A stretch of DNA of 64,000 nt from an uncultured Lachnospiraceae bacterium. GTDB lineage: Bacteria; Bacillota; Clostridia; Lachnospirales; Lachnospiraceae. The stretch is from NCBI GenBank assembly GCA_947577185.1, contig CANPUE010000003.1, forward strand, positions 1-64,000, given 5' to 3'. Below are positions 43,534-53,008 of the stretch, piece after piece. A program made the position numbers and the translations under genes. Numbering within the stretch: the stretch's first letter is position 1; every line of letters begins with the position of its first letter. The notes beneath the pieces are model-generated. The model did not search any database. It was not told the origin of the DNA and worked only from the letters and a program-made list of their open reading frames with translations.

Positions 43534-44536
43534 ATGAATCTTAATTTACTGTCAAACTACAGAAAGGAACTGTTTGGCGCCTGCATATTAGGCGTACTGG
43601 CCGGACATGCATTGCCTGACATGAATGCATACCACAGTTCCTTTTTATATTATTTTGTAAAACTGTTCTCTCTGATCGGAGTGAGAGGTTTTATTTTTTT
43701 GAGTGGATTCGGTCTTTATTATTCCTTTCGAAAATCTGATCATACCGGGGGGGGGTAAATGCCGGGCGTTTTACCGCAAACGGTTTATGAGAGTATATGT
43801 TCCATACTGCTGTCTGGGAATGCCCTATTTTATATGGAAATTCATCACTGTACAATGGGATCTGCCTGAATTGTTAACTTTTGTATTTCCTGTAAGTTTT
43901 TGGATCTATGGAAACGCTGCGGGTATGTGGTACATTGATGCAATTTTGATTTTTTATCTTGTTTTTCCCTTTTTGTATCGGTGTCTGAAGACGGAAAAAG
44001 CTAAAGTTTATTCTTTTTTGTTTGTTCTTCTGGGGGTTATCGGAAACGTTCTGCTATTTTATCTGAACCGATCATACTATGATTTAGTGACGATAGGAAT
44101 TTCCAAAATACCGCTGCTTATCTTTGGAACTTATGTTGGAAAGTGCGCGTATGGGGAAAAGAAAATAAAATGGAACCATTTGATTTTGATATCAATTGTG
44201 TGGTTCGTGCTCTACATGATTGTACCGGATGGATCCATGGGTTATACGTGGTTATGTGACATAAGAAGTGTACTGGGATGTCTGTATCTGGCAGAAATGC
44301 TTGATTTGGTTAAGAATCAATACATCAGTAAAATCTTGTCCTTTTTTGGCGCATTAACGTTAGAACTTTATTTATTGCATTTGTTTATTGGGGATGTGCT
44401 GGCGCAATATCATGTTATTCAAAATGCTGTTGTTCGGTATTGTATGACAGTTATATTATCGATTGTGATAGCCTGCATTTTTTCTGTCAGTTATCGAAAG
44501 AGTCTGGAGAAGTTAAGGGAAGATGGGGAAGCCTAA
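43534..44536 (+). CDS. acyltransferase 3 family protein, phase-variable (out of frame)
   Basis: With one G fewer in its G9 tract (43747-43755) this span encodes 333 residues of a membrane acyltransferase: GVLAGHALPDMNAYHSS, FIFLSGFGLYYSFRKSDHTGGG, then RAFYRKRFMRVYVPYCCLGMPYF and about eight more spans. The family O-acetylates sugars across the membrane. The tract sits in the loop before the conserved RRFxRVYVPY segment. As sequenced the frame ends in TAA right after the tract (74 residues), so it is OFF. The next gene overlaps its 3' end by 14 bp. Confidence 0.88.
43747..43755 (+). repeat. poly-G tract 3 (G9, OFF; G8 restores)
   Basis: Nine G followed by TAA in the acyltransferase 3 gene. 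Deleting one G yields GGT AAA TGC and reopens the frame to 44536. Confidence 0.95.
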
Positions 44537-45749
44537 AGAAATTCTATGGTTGTCAGTGAGCATTCCATACGATGAAGTCGATCACGCAGGAGGAAAAACA
44601 CATAATTTTTATTTAAAAAAAGTTCACGAAGATAAAAATTTCCGCGTGAAACTTATTTCCTTTTGTGAAAAAAAAGATTACGGAAAAAGTGATCTGGAAA
44701 AATATCATTTGGATGCGGATATCTGTTACCTTGATATCCATATTTGGAATAAGGTTGACAGAAAAATCCGAAATCTGGAATCTACATTGAATCCATTTAC
44801 GAAATATGCAAACGCTATGTCAAATTACAGGGTGAAAGAATGCATGAAGCGGGTGAGGAAACTGCATCGGAGCGGATACAGGCCGGACGTTATTATTCTG
44901 CATTGGACGCCGTTATTGTTATTGCAGAAGGAAATCAGAAGTTTCTTCCCCAATGCCAGGTTAGCCGCCATAGAAGAAGATGTCATGTTTCAAAATTATG
45001 AGAGAAGGGTTTTGCTCGAAAAGGGCGGCTTTCGGAAATGGTTTTATCAGATACGGTATCAGAAGCTGAAAAAGATTGAACTTTCTGATCTGAATCGGAT
45101 GAATCTGATCTATGTGACGAATCGGAAAGATTATGAACTGTTGAGAAATAATGGGATAGAGGGACTGAAAGTCAATGTATTGATTCCCTATTATGATCAA
45201 TATTTTATGAGTAACCGTAAGCAGTCTTACCGGTCGAAAGATATTTTGTTTTATGGGGCAATGTCAAGAAGAGAAAATTACCTGAGTGTCTTATGGTTCA
45301 TACAAAATGTTTTTTCAAAAATAGAGGATGAAATGGTCAGACTCATTATTGTAGGAAGCCATCCTCACGAATCATTAAAAAAGTTCCAAAGCGACCGGAT
45401 CATCGTGACCGGATTTGTCAAAGATGTGTCGGTATATTTTGAAAAGTGTATGTGTCTGGCAGTTCCGCTCCTGTACGGTGCAGGAATCAAGGTAAAAGTT
45501 CTGGAAGGGTTCAGCGCCGGAATTCCGGTTGTAACGAATGATGTAGGAATAGAGGGAATAGGAGCCGAAGCCGGAAAAGAATATTATCACTGTGAATCCC
45601 CGCAGGATTATATCGATACGATAGAACGGATCATCGAAAACAGGCAGGGCGCAGGGCAGATTGGAGAGAATGGCAGAAAATTTGTGCGGGAAAGATTTGA
45701 TTACCATACATATGTCAAAGCGATGATCAGTACTTTGAAGGAGATATAA
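44523..45749 (+). CDS. GT4-like glycosyltransferase
   Basis: A 408-residue GT-B protein: LWLSVSIPYDEVDHAGGKTHNFYLKKV at the N-terminal acceptor side, ILFYGAMSRRENYLSVLWFIQNVF at the linker and AVPLLYGAGIKVKVLEGFSAGIPVVTNDVGIEGI in the donor site. It resembles the gene at 40252 in its second half. It is intact and transfers one sugar of the repeat unit. Its start lies inside the end of the switched acyltransferase gene, so it must be translated regardless of that gene's phase. Confidence 0.88.
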   Translation: MGKPKEILWLSVSIPYDEVDHAGGKTHNFYLKKVHEDKNFRVKLISFCEKKDYGKSDLEKYHLDADICYLDIHIWNKVDRKIRNLESTLNPFTKYANAMSNYRVKECMKRVRKLHRSGYRPDVIILHWTPLLLLQKEIRSFFPNARLAAIEEDVMFQNYERRVLLEKGGFRKWFYQIRYQKLKKIELSDLNRMNLIYVTNRKDYELLRNNGIEGLKVNVLIPYYDQYFMSNRKQSYRSKDILFYGAMSRRENYLSVLWFIQNVFSKIEDEMVRLIIVGSHPHESLKKFQSDRIIVTGFVKDVSVYFEKCMCLAVPLLYGAGIKVKVLEGFSAGIPVVTNDVGIEGIGAEAGKEYYHCESPQDYIDTIERIIENRQGAGQIGENGRKFVRERFDYHTYVKAMISTLKEI

Positions 45750-47486
45750 ATGGATGCGCAAAAAAGGGAGAAGATGATCAATCTCGGCCTGCATGTTTTT
45801 TTTGCCGCCGTTATTGGGATTGCGGCACTATGGGGGATAGAGAGGAATACAACAGTAACTATCCTGACGGATGAGTTTGCATATTGGACGCCGGCGGCAT
45901 GGTTAAATGGAAGAGACTGGTCGGCCGCTATGGTTAATTATCCATATTATGGATACGGATACGGTTTTTTTCTGGCGATTGTCATGAAACTGTTTCCGGA
46001 TGTCCGCATGATGTATCAGGCGGCGCTCGTGGCAAATGCGGTCATGCTTATAGGTAATTATTTTATTGCCTATCAATGCTGGCTGCTGTCAGTCAGCCAT
46101 AATAAGCGCCATGGTATGACAGGCGCTTTTCTGGCAGTCATCTATTGTTCTAACATTTTTTATGCCAGATTGACATTGATAGAAATTTTTTTCAGCTTTC
46201 TGTTTTGGATTCTGATTTGGCTTTCCGTAACGATGAGCCATAGCAGATGGAAAAAGTTCACATTCTGTATCGTGCTGGCGCTGCTCTTAGCGACTCATAA
46301 CAGAGCGCTGGGGATCGTGGCAGCGTTTATGCTCAGCGTGGCCGTATGCTGGAGGAAAGAGGAGAGCAGGAGAGAAAAACTGGAATTGGTCTGTGTGTTG
46401 CTGTTAGGTTATTTGCTGGCTTACATCGGAAAAAAATACTTTCAGTCTGTAATCTATCCGGATCCGACCTCTGACGCTATGAAAATAACAGATACGGCCG
46501 GACAGGTTTCAAAAATCAAATTCCTGTTGGGCTGGAATGGTCTGAAAGCGTTTGTTGTTTCGTTTTTGGGAAAATCCTGTTATGTTCTGATCTCTTCTTT
46601 TTTTCTCGCAGGGTATGGGTGTGTTTCTATGGTAAGAAAAGCAGCAGAGTGTTTCCGGAAAAGGAACTGGAAAGAAATGTTTCCCGTTTTTTTTGCCAAT
46701 GTTTCTTTTTGGGCGGTATTGTGTATCACAGCAATTTATTTTTCTCCGTCGTATCAATACAGAATGGATACTTTATTATACGGGAGATATCATGAATGTC
46801 TTTTAGGGCCGCTTATTTTATTCGGAATCGGAGAAATACTGTATCGGAAAACAATCGGAAAAGAAACGGCATATATCATATTAACAGGATTGCTATTGAC
46901 GCTTATCACTGTCAGGTATCTTCCGCGTGATCAATCCGGTACGAATCTGGGAATTAATTGCGTTGGCATATCCGACTTGTTTTATCAATCCTTTTCGATT
47001 ACCAAAACAGTTTATACAGCAGCTATAAGGGGGAGTCTGTTTGTTACTGCGCTGTTTGCGTTTAAGTGCGTGAAAAAGTACAAAACCTGGTTATTAACCG
47101 GCTGTTTTGCCTTTCTTGCGGTATGTTGGATCGATATCGCATTATTTGATGCAGACGCAAGAGTTTATCAGTGGACGGAAGAAACGATTGCGTCAAATGA
47201 AACATTGATGAAAGCTGCAGAGGGACAGGCCGGGAAATTGGAAAAACTGTATTTTTACCAGTTAGATCAGGAAAATTATAATGCAGCATTGCTGCAATTT
47301 ATACGACCTGACGCAGAAATCATATATTTGGATGACCGCACGCAGTTAGATGCTCTGGAGAAAGGAACGATTCTATTTACTGACAATGAAAAAGCAGATT
47401 CAGGAAACGATTTTTCGGGCGGGCATCAATTTGAGCTGCTGTCCTCCAATTATTACTTTAAGACATGGAGAAAGAAGAGTAACTAA
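45750..47486 (+). CDS. GT-C-like polytopic membrane protein (paralog of 34151)
   Basis: A 578-residue membrane protein of about eleven spans, with TILTDEFAYWTPAAWLNGRDWSAAMVNYPYYGYGYGFFLAIVM, matching the YPDEFGYWA region of the 34151 gene, and a short soluble C terminus. The Asp-Glu pair in the first outer loop supports a GT-C fold using lipid-linked sugars. No other protein of the locus looks like a Wzy polymerase, so polymerisation is an alternative role. It starts right after the preceding stop. Confidence 0.7.
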   Translation: MDAQKREKMINLGLHVFFAAVIGIAALWGIERNTTVTILTDEFAYWTPAAWLNGRDWSAAMVNYPYYGYGYGFFLAIVMKLFPDVRMMYQAALVANAVMLIGNYFIAYQCWLLSVSHNKRHGMTGAFLAVIYCSNIFYARLTLIEIFFSFLFWILIWLSVTMSHSRWKKFTFCIVLALLLATHNRALGIVAAFMLSVAVCWRKEESRREKLELVCVLLLGYLLAYIGKKYFQSVIYPDPTSDAMKITDTAGQVSKIKFLLGWNGLKAFVVSFLGKSCYVLISSFFLAGYGCVSMVRKAAECFRKRNWKEMFPVFFANVSFWAVLCITAIYFSPSYQYRMDTLLYGRYHECLLGPLILFGIGEILYRKTIGKETAYIILTGLLLTLITVRYLPRDQSGTNLGINCVGISDLFYQSFSITKTVYTAAIRGSLFVTALFAFKCVKKYKTWLLTGCFAFLAVCWIDIALFDADARVYQWTEETIASNETLMKAAEGQAGKLEKLYFYQLDQENYNAALLQFIRPDAEIIYLDDRTQLDALEKGTILFTDNEKADSGNDFSGGHQFELLSSNYYFKTWRKKSN

Positions 47487-48947
47487 GTGAAGCAGAACAG
47501 CATGAAAAAAAATTATTTTTATAATCTGTTGTATGGAATTGCTTCTTTCATTTTTCCGCTTATCACGACACCATATGTATCCAGAAAACTCAGCGTGACT
47601 GTGATTGGAGAATACAGTTTTACTTTTTCTCTGGCAAGTTATTTCATGTTGATTGCAGTTTTTGGCTGTCATGTACAGGGACAGAGAGAAATTGCTTACA
47701 GGCATGGAAATCCTGGTGAATGTACAAAAGTTTTTTTTGACAATACTCTCATAAAGTTTTGTATGACAGTACTTGCGCTTGGTCTGTACCTTGTAGTCTG
47801 TCTGGTTGAAAAAGAGCATGTCTGGTTATTGCTGATTCAGGGAATTGCGATTGCTGCCGCATTTTTTGACATTAGCTGGTTTTTTCAGGGAATGGAAGAA
47901 TTCAGATTAACCTTATTCAGGAATCTGATCGTCAAGACAGCCGGAATGGTTATGATATTCCTGTTTGTGAAAGAAGATTCCGATTTATGGATATATGCTT
48001 TATGCTATCCGCTTTCGACCCTGTTGGGAAATTTGTCGTTATGGCTGTCGCTTCCGAGATATCTTGTCCGCATAGCGTACAAACCCTGTTTCAACAAGAA
48101 TTATTTCAAAATCGCTTTTGAGTTGTTTATTCCAATTTTGTCCAGTCAGATCTATTCGGTCACGGACAGGGCGATGATGGGCTTTATGTTAGAGACGACA
48201 GAAGAAAACGGTTATTATGAACAGGCGCAGAAAATAATGCGTATTATGATGACTGTTTCGGATTCTATGGGGGCTGTATTGCTCCCCAGAATAGCGATCC
48301 TTTTTGAAGAAAAAGCGTATGAAAAGATAAAAGATATTCTGAAAAAGACAGTCGTAATCATTCTGGGATTAACGTGTCCCATGGCAGTTGGCATTTTTGT
48401 GATTGCAGAGGATTTTATTCCGCTGTTTTTGGGGCAGGGATATGGGAAAACGGCTTTACTGCTCAGCGTTTTGGCGCCAATCCTGATTCTTTCGGGAATA
48501 TGTAATATTTTAGGGCTGGGTGTTTTGATTCCAATGGGCAGGCATAATAAGGCAACTGTTGCAACGACTGCAGGTGCATTTATCAACATTGTGTTAAATG
48601 TGGTGTTGATCAGAAGATACTTTTCCGTTGGTGCGGCGACAGCATCTGTGATTGCAGAGATTATTGTTTTTGCAATTCATTTTTATTACGCCAGAGAATA
48701 TATCAGTTTTGGTTTTGTGGCAAAAAAATTCGTGCGATACTTTGGAATGGCTTCTGCTATGGGCGTAACGACCGGTATTTTTCAGCATATGTTTCGTGAT
48801 ACGGGCATGGGAGTTCAAATAACGTTTCGTGTGACAGGTGCGGTTGTGTTTTATCTGGTCATCCTTTTAGCACTGAGGGATGAAATCTGGAAAAATGATA
48901 TAGCGCCGACAGTGAGCCGTTTATTAAAAAAGAGATCAGGAGGGTAA
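47487..48947 (+). CDS. polysaccharide flippase (Wzx-like, MOP superfamily)
   Basis: A 486-residue membrane protein with about 12-14 spans in the MATE/MOP pattern: LLYGIASFIFPLITTPYVSRKL at the start and VILGLTCPMAVGIFVIAEDFIPLFLGQGY in the middle. It should flip the undecaprenyl-linked repeat unit outward. A GTG at 47487 with AGAAGAG upstream is used; ATG 47502 is the alternative. It carries no poly-G tract, which fits an essential export step. Confidence 0.92.
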   Translation: MKQNSMKKNYFYNLLYGIASFIFPLITTPYVSRKLSVTVIGEYSFTFSLASYFMLIAVFGCHVQGQREIAYRHGNPGECTKVFFDNTLIKFCMTVLALGLYLVVCLVEKEHVWLLLIQGIAIAAAFFDISWFFQGMEEFRLTLFRNLIVKTAGMVMIFLFVKEDSDLWIYALCYPLSTLLGNLSLWLSLPRYLVRIAYKPCFNKNYFKIAFELFIPILSSQIYSVTDRAMMGFMLETTEENGYYEQAQKIMRIMMTVSDSMGAVLLPRIAILFEEKAYEKIKDILKKTVVIILGLTCPMAVGIFVIAEDFIPLFLGQGYGKTALLLSVLAPILILSGICNILGLGVLIPMGRHNKATVATTAGAFINIVLNVVLIRRYFSVGAATASVIAEIIVFAIHFYYAREYISFGFVAKKFVRYFGMASAMGVTTGIFQHMFRDTGMGVQITFRVTGAVVFYLVILLALRDEIWKNDIAPTVSRLLKKRSGG

Positions 48948-48950
48948 AAT

Positions 48951-49991
48951 ATGGTGTATTTAGATGCGACCCGTGCGATCGGGGGGGGGTTAAAACGATA
49001 TATAGAGTACATATCATCCGGCACAGAGATCTATGATTTTGTCATCGGCGACAGGAGCGTTTTGGAGGAGATTTACGCAAGAGAGAAAATCATTGATTCA
49101 GAAACTTTTACAAAAAAAACCGCGGATTCTTTGACAGGACAGGATATCATACATTTTCCGGCGGGAACCATGACAGATTTAAAGTTCAGAAGACTGCACT
49201 GTAAGATTATAGTTACAATTCACGACTGTACGCCTTTAAGGGTTAAGGTTCTTTCCGAAAAAGAAACGAAAATCTGGATAAAAAACACGAGAAATGCGCT
49301 CAAACAGGCGGATCTGGTGATTGCAATTTCCAGGACGACAAAAGACGATATCAAAATTTTCTTTCCGGAAACAGACCAGTCTAAAATTCATGTGATCTAC
49401 AACGGAGTCAGTCCGGTTTTTGAAAAGCGCAAAGAGTACAGTCCGATTGATACACGCTTTCGATATTCATTTTTTTTAGGAAGGAGCAGAATACGGCATA
49501 AGAACTTTTGGAGAAGTCTTTTGGCATTTCGCCTTTCCAGACATTTTAAAGATTGTTTATTATATACGACTTTATCCGATACACCCAAAATAAATTTTCT
49601 TTTTTATATCCTCATGATGAGAAAACATGTATGCCTGTTGGGTGACTTGACGGATGATGAGATGATAAACATTTTCAACCAGATTGACGCGCTGATTTTT
49701 ATGAGTCTGTACGAAGGGTTTGGACTTCCTCCGGTGGAAGCTATGCGCTGCGGAGCGGCGGTAATCTGTTCGGATATCAAGATCTGTCATGAAATATATG
49801 GAGATGTGCCATATTACGCGGATCCTCATAAGGTTACTGACATTATGAGAGCGATAACATTATGCGTGGAGGATACCAGACTCAGAGAACGAAAAAGAGA
49901 GAATGGTTTATCGCTTGGAGAAAAATACAGATTGGAAGAGATGGTTTCGGCTACTGCAGGACTCGTGGAACGATTAAAGATGCGGTGTTAG
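48951..49991 (+). CDS. GT4 glycosyltransferase, phase-variable (in frame)
   Basis: A 346-residue mannosyltransferase-like GT4: LDATRAIGGGLKRYIEY at the N terminus, IVTIHDCTPL, VIAISRTTKDDI, VIYNGVSPVF, and SLYEGFGLPPVEAMRCGAAVICSD. A G9 tract (48981-48989) encodes the conserved glycine loop GGG at residues 11-13. It is in frame, so the gene is ON. Any one-base change would remove the entire enzyme. It is the only glycosyltransferase in the locus that carries a tract. Confidence 0.92.
   Translation: MVYLDATRAIGGGLKRYIEYISSGTEIYDFVIGDRSVLEEIYAREKIIDSETFTKKTADSLTGQDIIHFPAGTMTDLKFRRLHCKIIVTIHDCTPLRVKVLSEKETKIWIKNTRNALKQADLVIAISRTTKDDIKIFFPETDQSKIHVIYNGVSPVFEKRKEYSPIDTRFRYSFFLGRSRIRHKNFWRSLLAFRLSRHFKDCLLYTTLSDTPKINFLFYILMMRKHVCLLGDLTDDEMINIFNQIDALIFMSLYEGFGLPPVEAMRCGAAVICSDIKICHEIYGDVPYYADPHKVTDIMRAITLCVEDTRLRERKRENGLSLGEKYRLEEMVSATAGLVERLKMRC
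48981..48989 (+). repeat. poly-G tract 4 (G9, ON)
   Basis: Nine G encode the Gly-rich loop near the N terminus of the GT4 gene and are in frame. Confidence 0.95.
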
Positions 49992-50020
49992 ATCTGACAA
50001 AGAAAGAAGGGAACAGACAA

Positions 50021-50957
50021 ATGAAAATAAAGACAGTCAACAGGGAAAAATCTAAGGGGGGGGGGTGAGCGGTACCTCGTCAATTATTATAAAAAGGATC
50101 GCAATAATATCGGCCTTCTCGCAGTAAAAAAGATATATCGAAAATTTTTTCACAAAGACAAAGACTATGCGTATATTTCCAGAAATGTAATAGCTGATTT
50201 TGAAAGACAGCCTGAATTATTCCAGGCAATCGAAATAGAAACGATTAACCGCTGCAACGGAGTATGTGCCTTTTGTCCCGTAAATAGCAGAATCGACAAA
50301 AGGGAATATAAATTAATGGAAGAAGAAATCTTTTATAAGATTATCGATGAACTGGCGGAACTGAAATATTGCGGTACAGTTGACCTGTGTTCTAACAATG
50401 AACCTTTTCTGGATCAGCGTATCGTTCGATTCGCGCAATATGCCAGACAGATGCTGCCAGACGCATACCTGTTTTTATACACAAATGGAACTCTGCTGAC
50501 AACGGAGTTATTTCAGGAGATTGAGCCGTATGTAAACAGAATAGATATTGATAATTATTCAGATACACTGGAAATGATTCCTTCTATCAGAAAAATATAT
50601 GATTATTGTTATGAAAATGATATTGACTCAAAAAAAGTGAATATTATTCTGAGAAAAGTGAATGAGGTGTTAAGTTCAAGGGGAGGGCAGGCACCTAATA
50701 AACTGAACGGGGAAGCATCCGGGAAACCATGCATATTGCCCTATGTGCAGCTGGTAGTCCGCTCGGAAGGAAAAGTAAGTCTGTGCTGTAATGACGCATT
50801 GGGAAAATATACAATGGGGGATTTACACACGCAGACACTGAAAGAAATCTGGTTCAGCACAGAATACGAGTCTGTTCGCAAAGAGATGTCCCGGAATGGA
50901 AGAAAAAACCTCCGGTTATGCAATGCCTGTGATGTAGAACCGGGAATAGAGTTTTAG
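50021..50957 (+). CDS. radical SAM/SPASM protein, phase-variable (out of frame)
   Basis: With nine G this span encodes 311 residues: MKIKTVNREKSKGGG, then ERYLVNYYKKDRN, the cluster motif CNGVCAFCPV, DLCSNNEPFLDQRI and a SPASM-type end (KVSLCCNDAL ... LCNACDVEPG). The tract (50056-50065) has ten G, so translation stops at 50068 after 15 codons and the enzyme is OFF. The ORF track shows only 50316-50957, which lacks the CxxxCxxC cluster site and so cannot be active. It is a paralog of the gene at 38213. Confidence 0.88.
50056..50065 (+). repeat. poly-G tract 5 (G10, OFF; G9 restores)
   Basis: Ten G at codons 12-15 of the radical SAM gene, followed by TGA in the current frame. Nine G read GGT GAG CGG and continue. 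Confidence 0.95.
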
Positions 50958-51036
50958 GCGTTTTGCTCATGGCACTGTCATCACAGCAGACTGTCTGGCA
51001 TGGATGATCGGGCTGACAGGCGGCATGGAGGGTGGT

Positions 51037-52143
51037 ATGAAAGCTGAAAAGAGAAATGCAGGAATTGAACTTCTGAAAATCTGCAGTATGTATATGATTG
51101 TGACAATGCATGTGATGGGAGCAAATCAGGCAGATGCCATTCATTTGACACGAAATGAACTCTGGTATATTGCTTTGCACCCGGTATTTAATTGTGCAGT
51201 TGATGTTTTTGCACTGATAAGCGGGTATGTGCAATATAAAAGCCAAAACAAAGTTAAAAGCGTCCTGTACAGGTATGGGGTGGTTTGGTTCTATTCCGTG
51301 GTCATCACATTTGGGGTATGGTTTTATGAGCATGAAGCCGTAACCGTTTCTGACCGGATCTACGCTTTCTTTCCGCTGCTGTCGGCAAGATACTGGTACT
51401 ATACGGCATATATGGGAATGAGCCTGTTTGCTTCGTATTTAAAGCGATTTGTATCAGGATCTTCAAAGAATGAGGATAAGATTCTGCTGTGCAAAATAAT
51501 TGTCGTCAGTACCATTCTGCCATTTTTAAAAGACTATGGAATCGGGATGAAGGATGGGTTTTCCATGTGGTGGCTGTTGTGTCTGTATATGATCGGGCTG
51601 TACCTTGCAAAGTATGAAAAAGAAGTGATCAGAAGGAAAGCGGTAATTTATATAGGGGGGGGTATTTCTCTCGTGCTGATTTCCGTGACAGAACTGCTCA
51701 TTGGACTGTTGGTACAGCATGCACTGATTTCTGAAAACTACAGAGGATTATTTGATAAATATAACTCACCATTTTTACTTTTTTACAGTATTGCATTGTT
51801 TCTGTTATTTATGCAGATTACGTTTTGTGCAAGAACATATAGGGTTGTGATACCGTTGGCTTCGTCTACGTTCAGTGTGTATTTGATCCATACGAATACG
51901 GCCTTCCACAAACTTTTTATTGCGGACAGATTTACGTTTATAAATGATAGGGAACCGGCTGGAATGTTTGCCATGCTGTTATTGATTTCATTTATTTTAT
52001 ACATTGCCTGTACTTTTTTGGATCTGATCAGGAAAAAAGTATTTGCATTATCAGGATACGATTTTTTGGTTGAACGGGTCCTTAACGTGACTGGAACTAT
52101 TGGAGCTAAGGTTTTCGATTACTATGATCTGGAAAGGAAATAG
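51037..52143 (+). CDS. acyltransferase 3 family protein, phase-variable (in frame)
   Basis: A 368-residue membrane acyltransferase: RNAGIELLKICSMYMIVTMHVMGANQ (with the family His), NCAVDVFALISGYVQY, and about ten spans. The G8 tract (51655-51662) encodes GGG in a membrane span (VIYIGGGISLVLIS) and is in frame, so it is ON. It probably O-acetylates a sugar. The start at 51037 follows GGAGGG; the ORF-track start at 51004 is less likely. Confidence 0.9.
   Translation: MKAEKRNAGIELLKICSMYMIVTMHVMGANQADAIHLTRNELWYIALHPVFNCAVDVFALISGYVQYKSQNKVKSVLYRYGVVWFYSVVITFGVWFYEHEAVTVSDRIYAFFPLLSARYWYYTAYMGMSLFASYLKRFVSGSSKNEDKILLCKIIVVSTILPFLKDYGIGMKDGFSMWWLLCLYMIGLYLAKYEKEVIRRKAVIYIGGGISLVLISVTELLIGLLVQHALISENYRGLFDKYNSPFLLFYSIALFLLFMQITFCARTYRVVIPLASSTFSVYLIHTNTAFHKLFIADRFTFINDREPAGMFAMLLLISFILYIACTFLDLIRKKVFALSGYDFLVERVLNVTGTIGAKVFDYYDLERK
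51655..51662 (+). repeat. poly-G tract 6 (G8, ON)
   Basis: Eight G within the acyltransferase 3 gene, in frame (YIGGGIS). One extra G leads to a stop about 25 codons later. Confidence 0.95.
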
Positions 52144-52151
52144 ATGAACAT

Positions 52152-52926
52152 ATGAAACAAAGACGAGACAGGAAAAAAATGGAGTTGGAAATGAAAGTAA
52201 AGAAATGGATACAGAAGGGGGGGGGCAGGCAGTGGACTTGCTATGCGGTGCCTTGTATTAAAAAATACTTTCACAGGCTCTATGAGAAAACGAAAAAAGG
52301 GAAAAGTGTTTCAAACGCCTATACCGTATAAGAAAAGAGAACGCAAATCAATCTATGAACTGCCATATGAACAGGAAGCCAGAACTGCCGCACTGGAAAG
52401 GGCAGCAAGAGAAATCTATGATAAAAAACTGCCCGGGAATACGGCGGAAGTCGGCGTGTACCGGGGCAGTTTTGCACAGCATATTAACTGGTGGTTTTTT
52501 GATAAAAAATTGTATCTGGCTGATACCTTTGAAGGATTTGATCAGAAAGATGTTTTGGTAGAAAAAAAGTTTCATTACTCTGCAGGAACACAGGAATGGA
52601 ATGATACCAGTGCGGAATATGTACTTTCCCGTATGCCAAACCCTCAAAATTGTGTGATCAGGAAGGGATGGTTTCCAAAGGTAATGGAAGATGTGACAGA
52701 TCTTTTTTGTTTTGTAAGTCTGGACACGGATCTGTACGAACCGATATATGCAGGGCTGACCTGGTTTTATCCCAGATTAGTACGCGGCGGCTATATTTTC
52801 GTACATGACTGCTGTAACGCTGAATATAAAGGTGCCAGACAGGCACTGCTTGATTTTTCGCAGAAGCATCAGGTTGGGTATGTTATCTTGCCGGATGAAC
52901 ATGGGACAGCAGTAATTACAAAATGA
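52152..52926 (+). CDS. TylF-type methyltransferase, phase-variable (probably out of frame)
   Basis: The main part (frame from 52243) is a macrocin/TylF-like O-methyltransferase: ALERAAREIYDKKLPGNTAEVGVYRGSFAQHIN, LYLADTFEGFD, FVSLDTDLYEPIYAGL and GGYIFVHDCCN. The upstream start (52152, or 52191 MKVKKWIQK) meets a G9 tract at 52217-52225 and then stops at 52329 after 59 codons. With eight G it fuses to the methyltransferase frame (257 residues). The ATG at 52243 could start a shorter protein, but its ribosome site is weak. I call it OFF with moderate confidence. Confidence 0.8.
52217..52225 (+). repeat. poly-G tract 7 (G9, probably OFF; G8 restores)
   Basis: Nine G near the 5' end of the TylF-type methyltransferase gene. 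Eight G would join the upstream ATG to the conserved domain. Confidence 0.93.
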
Positions 52927-53008
52927 GGATAAAAGTTTCATTCGTCTGGACTGTGATAGATCAGGCCGGAAGAAAATCACAATAGTTAGAGTAATCCGGA
53001 GGCTTATT

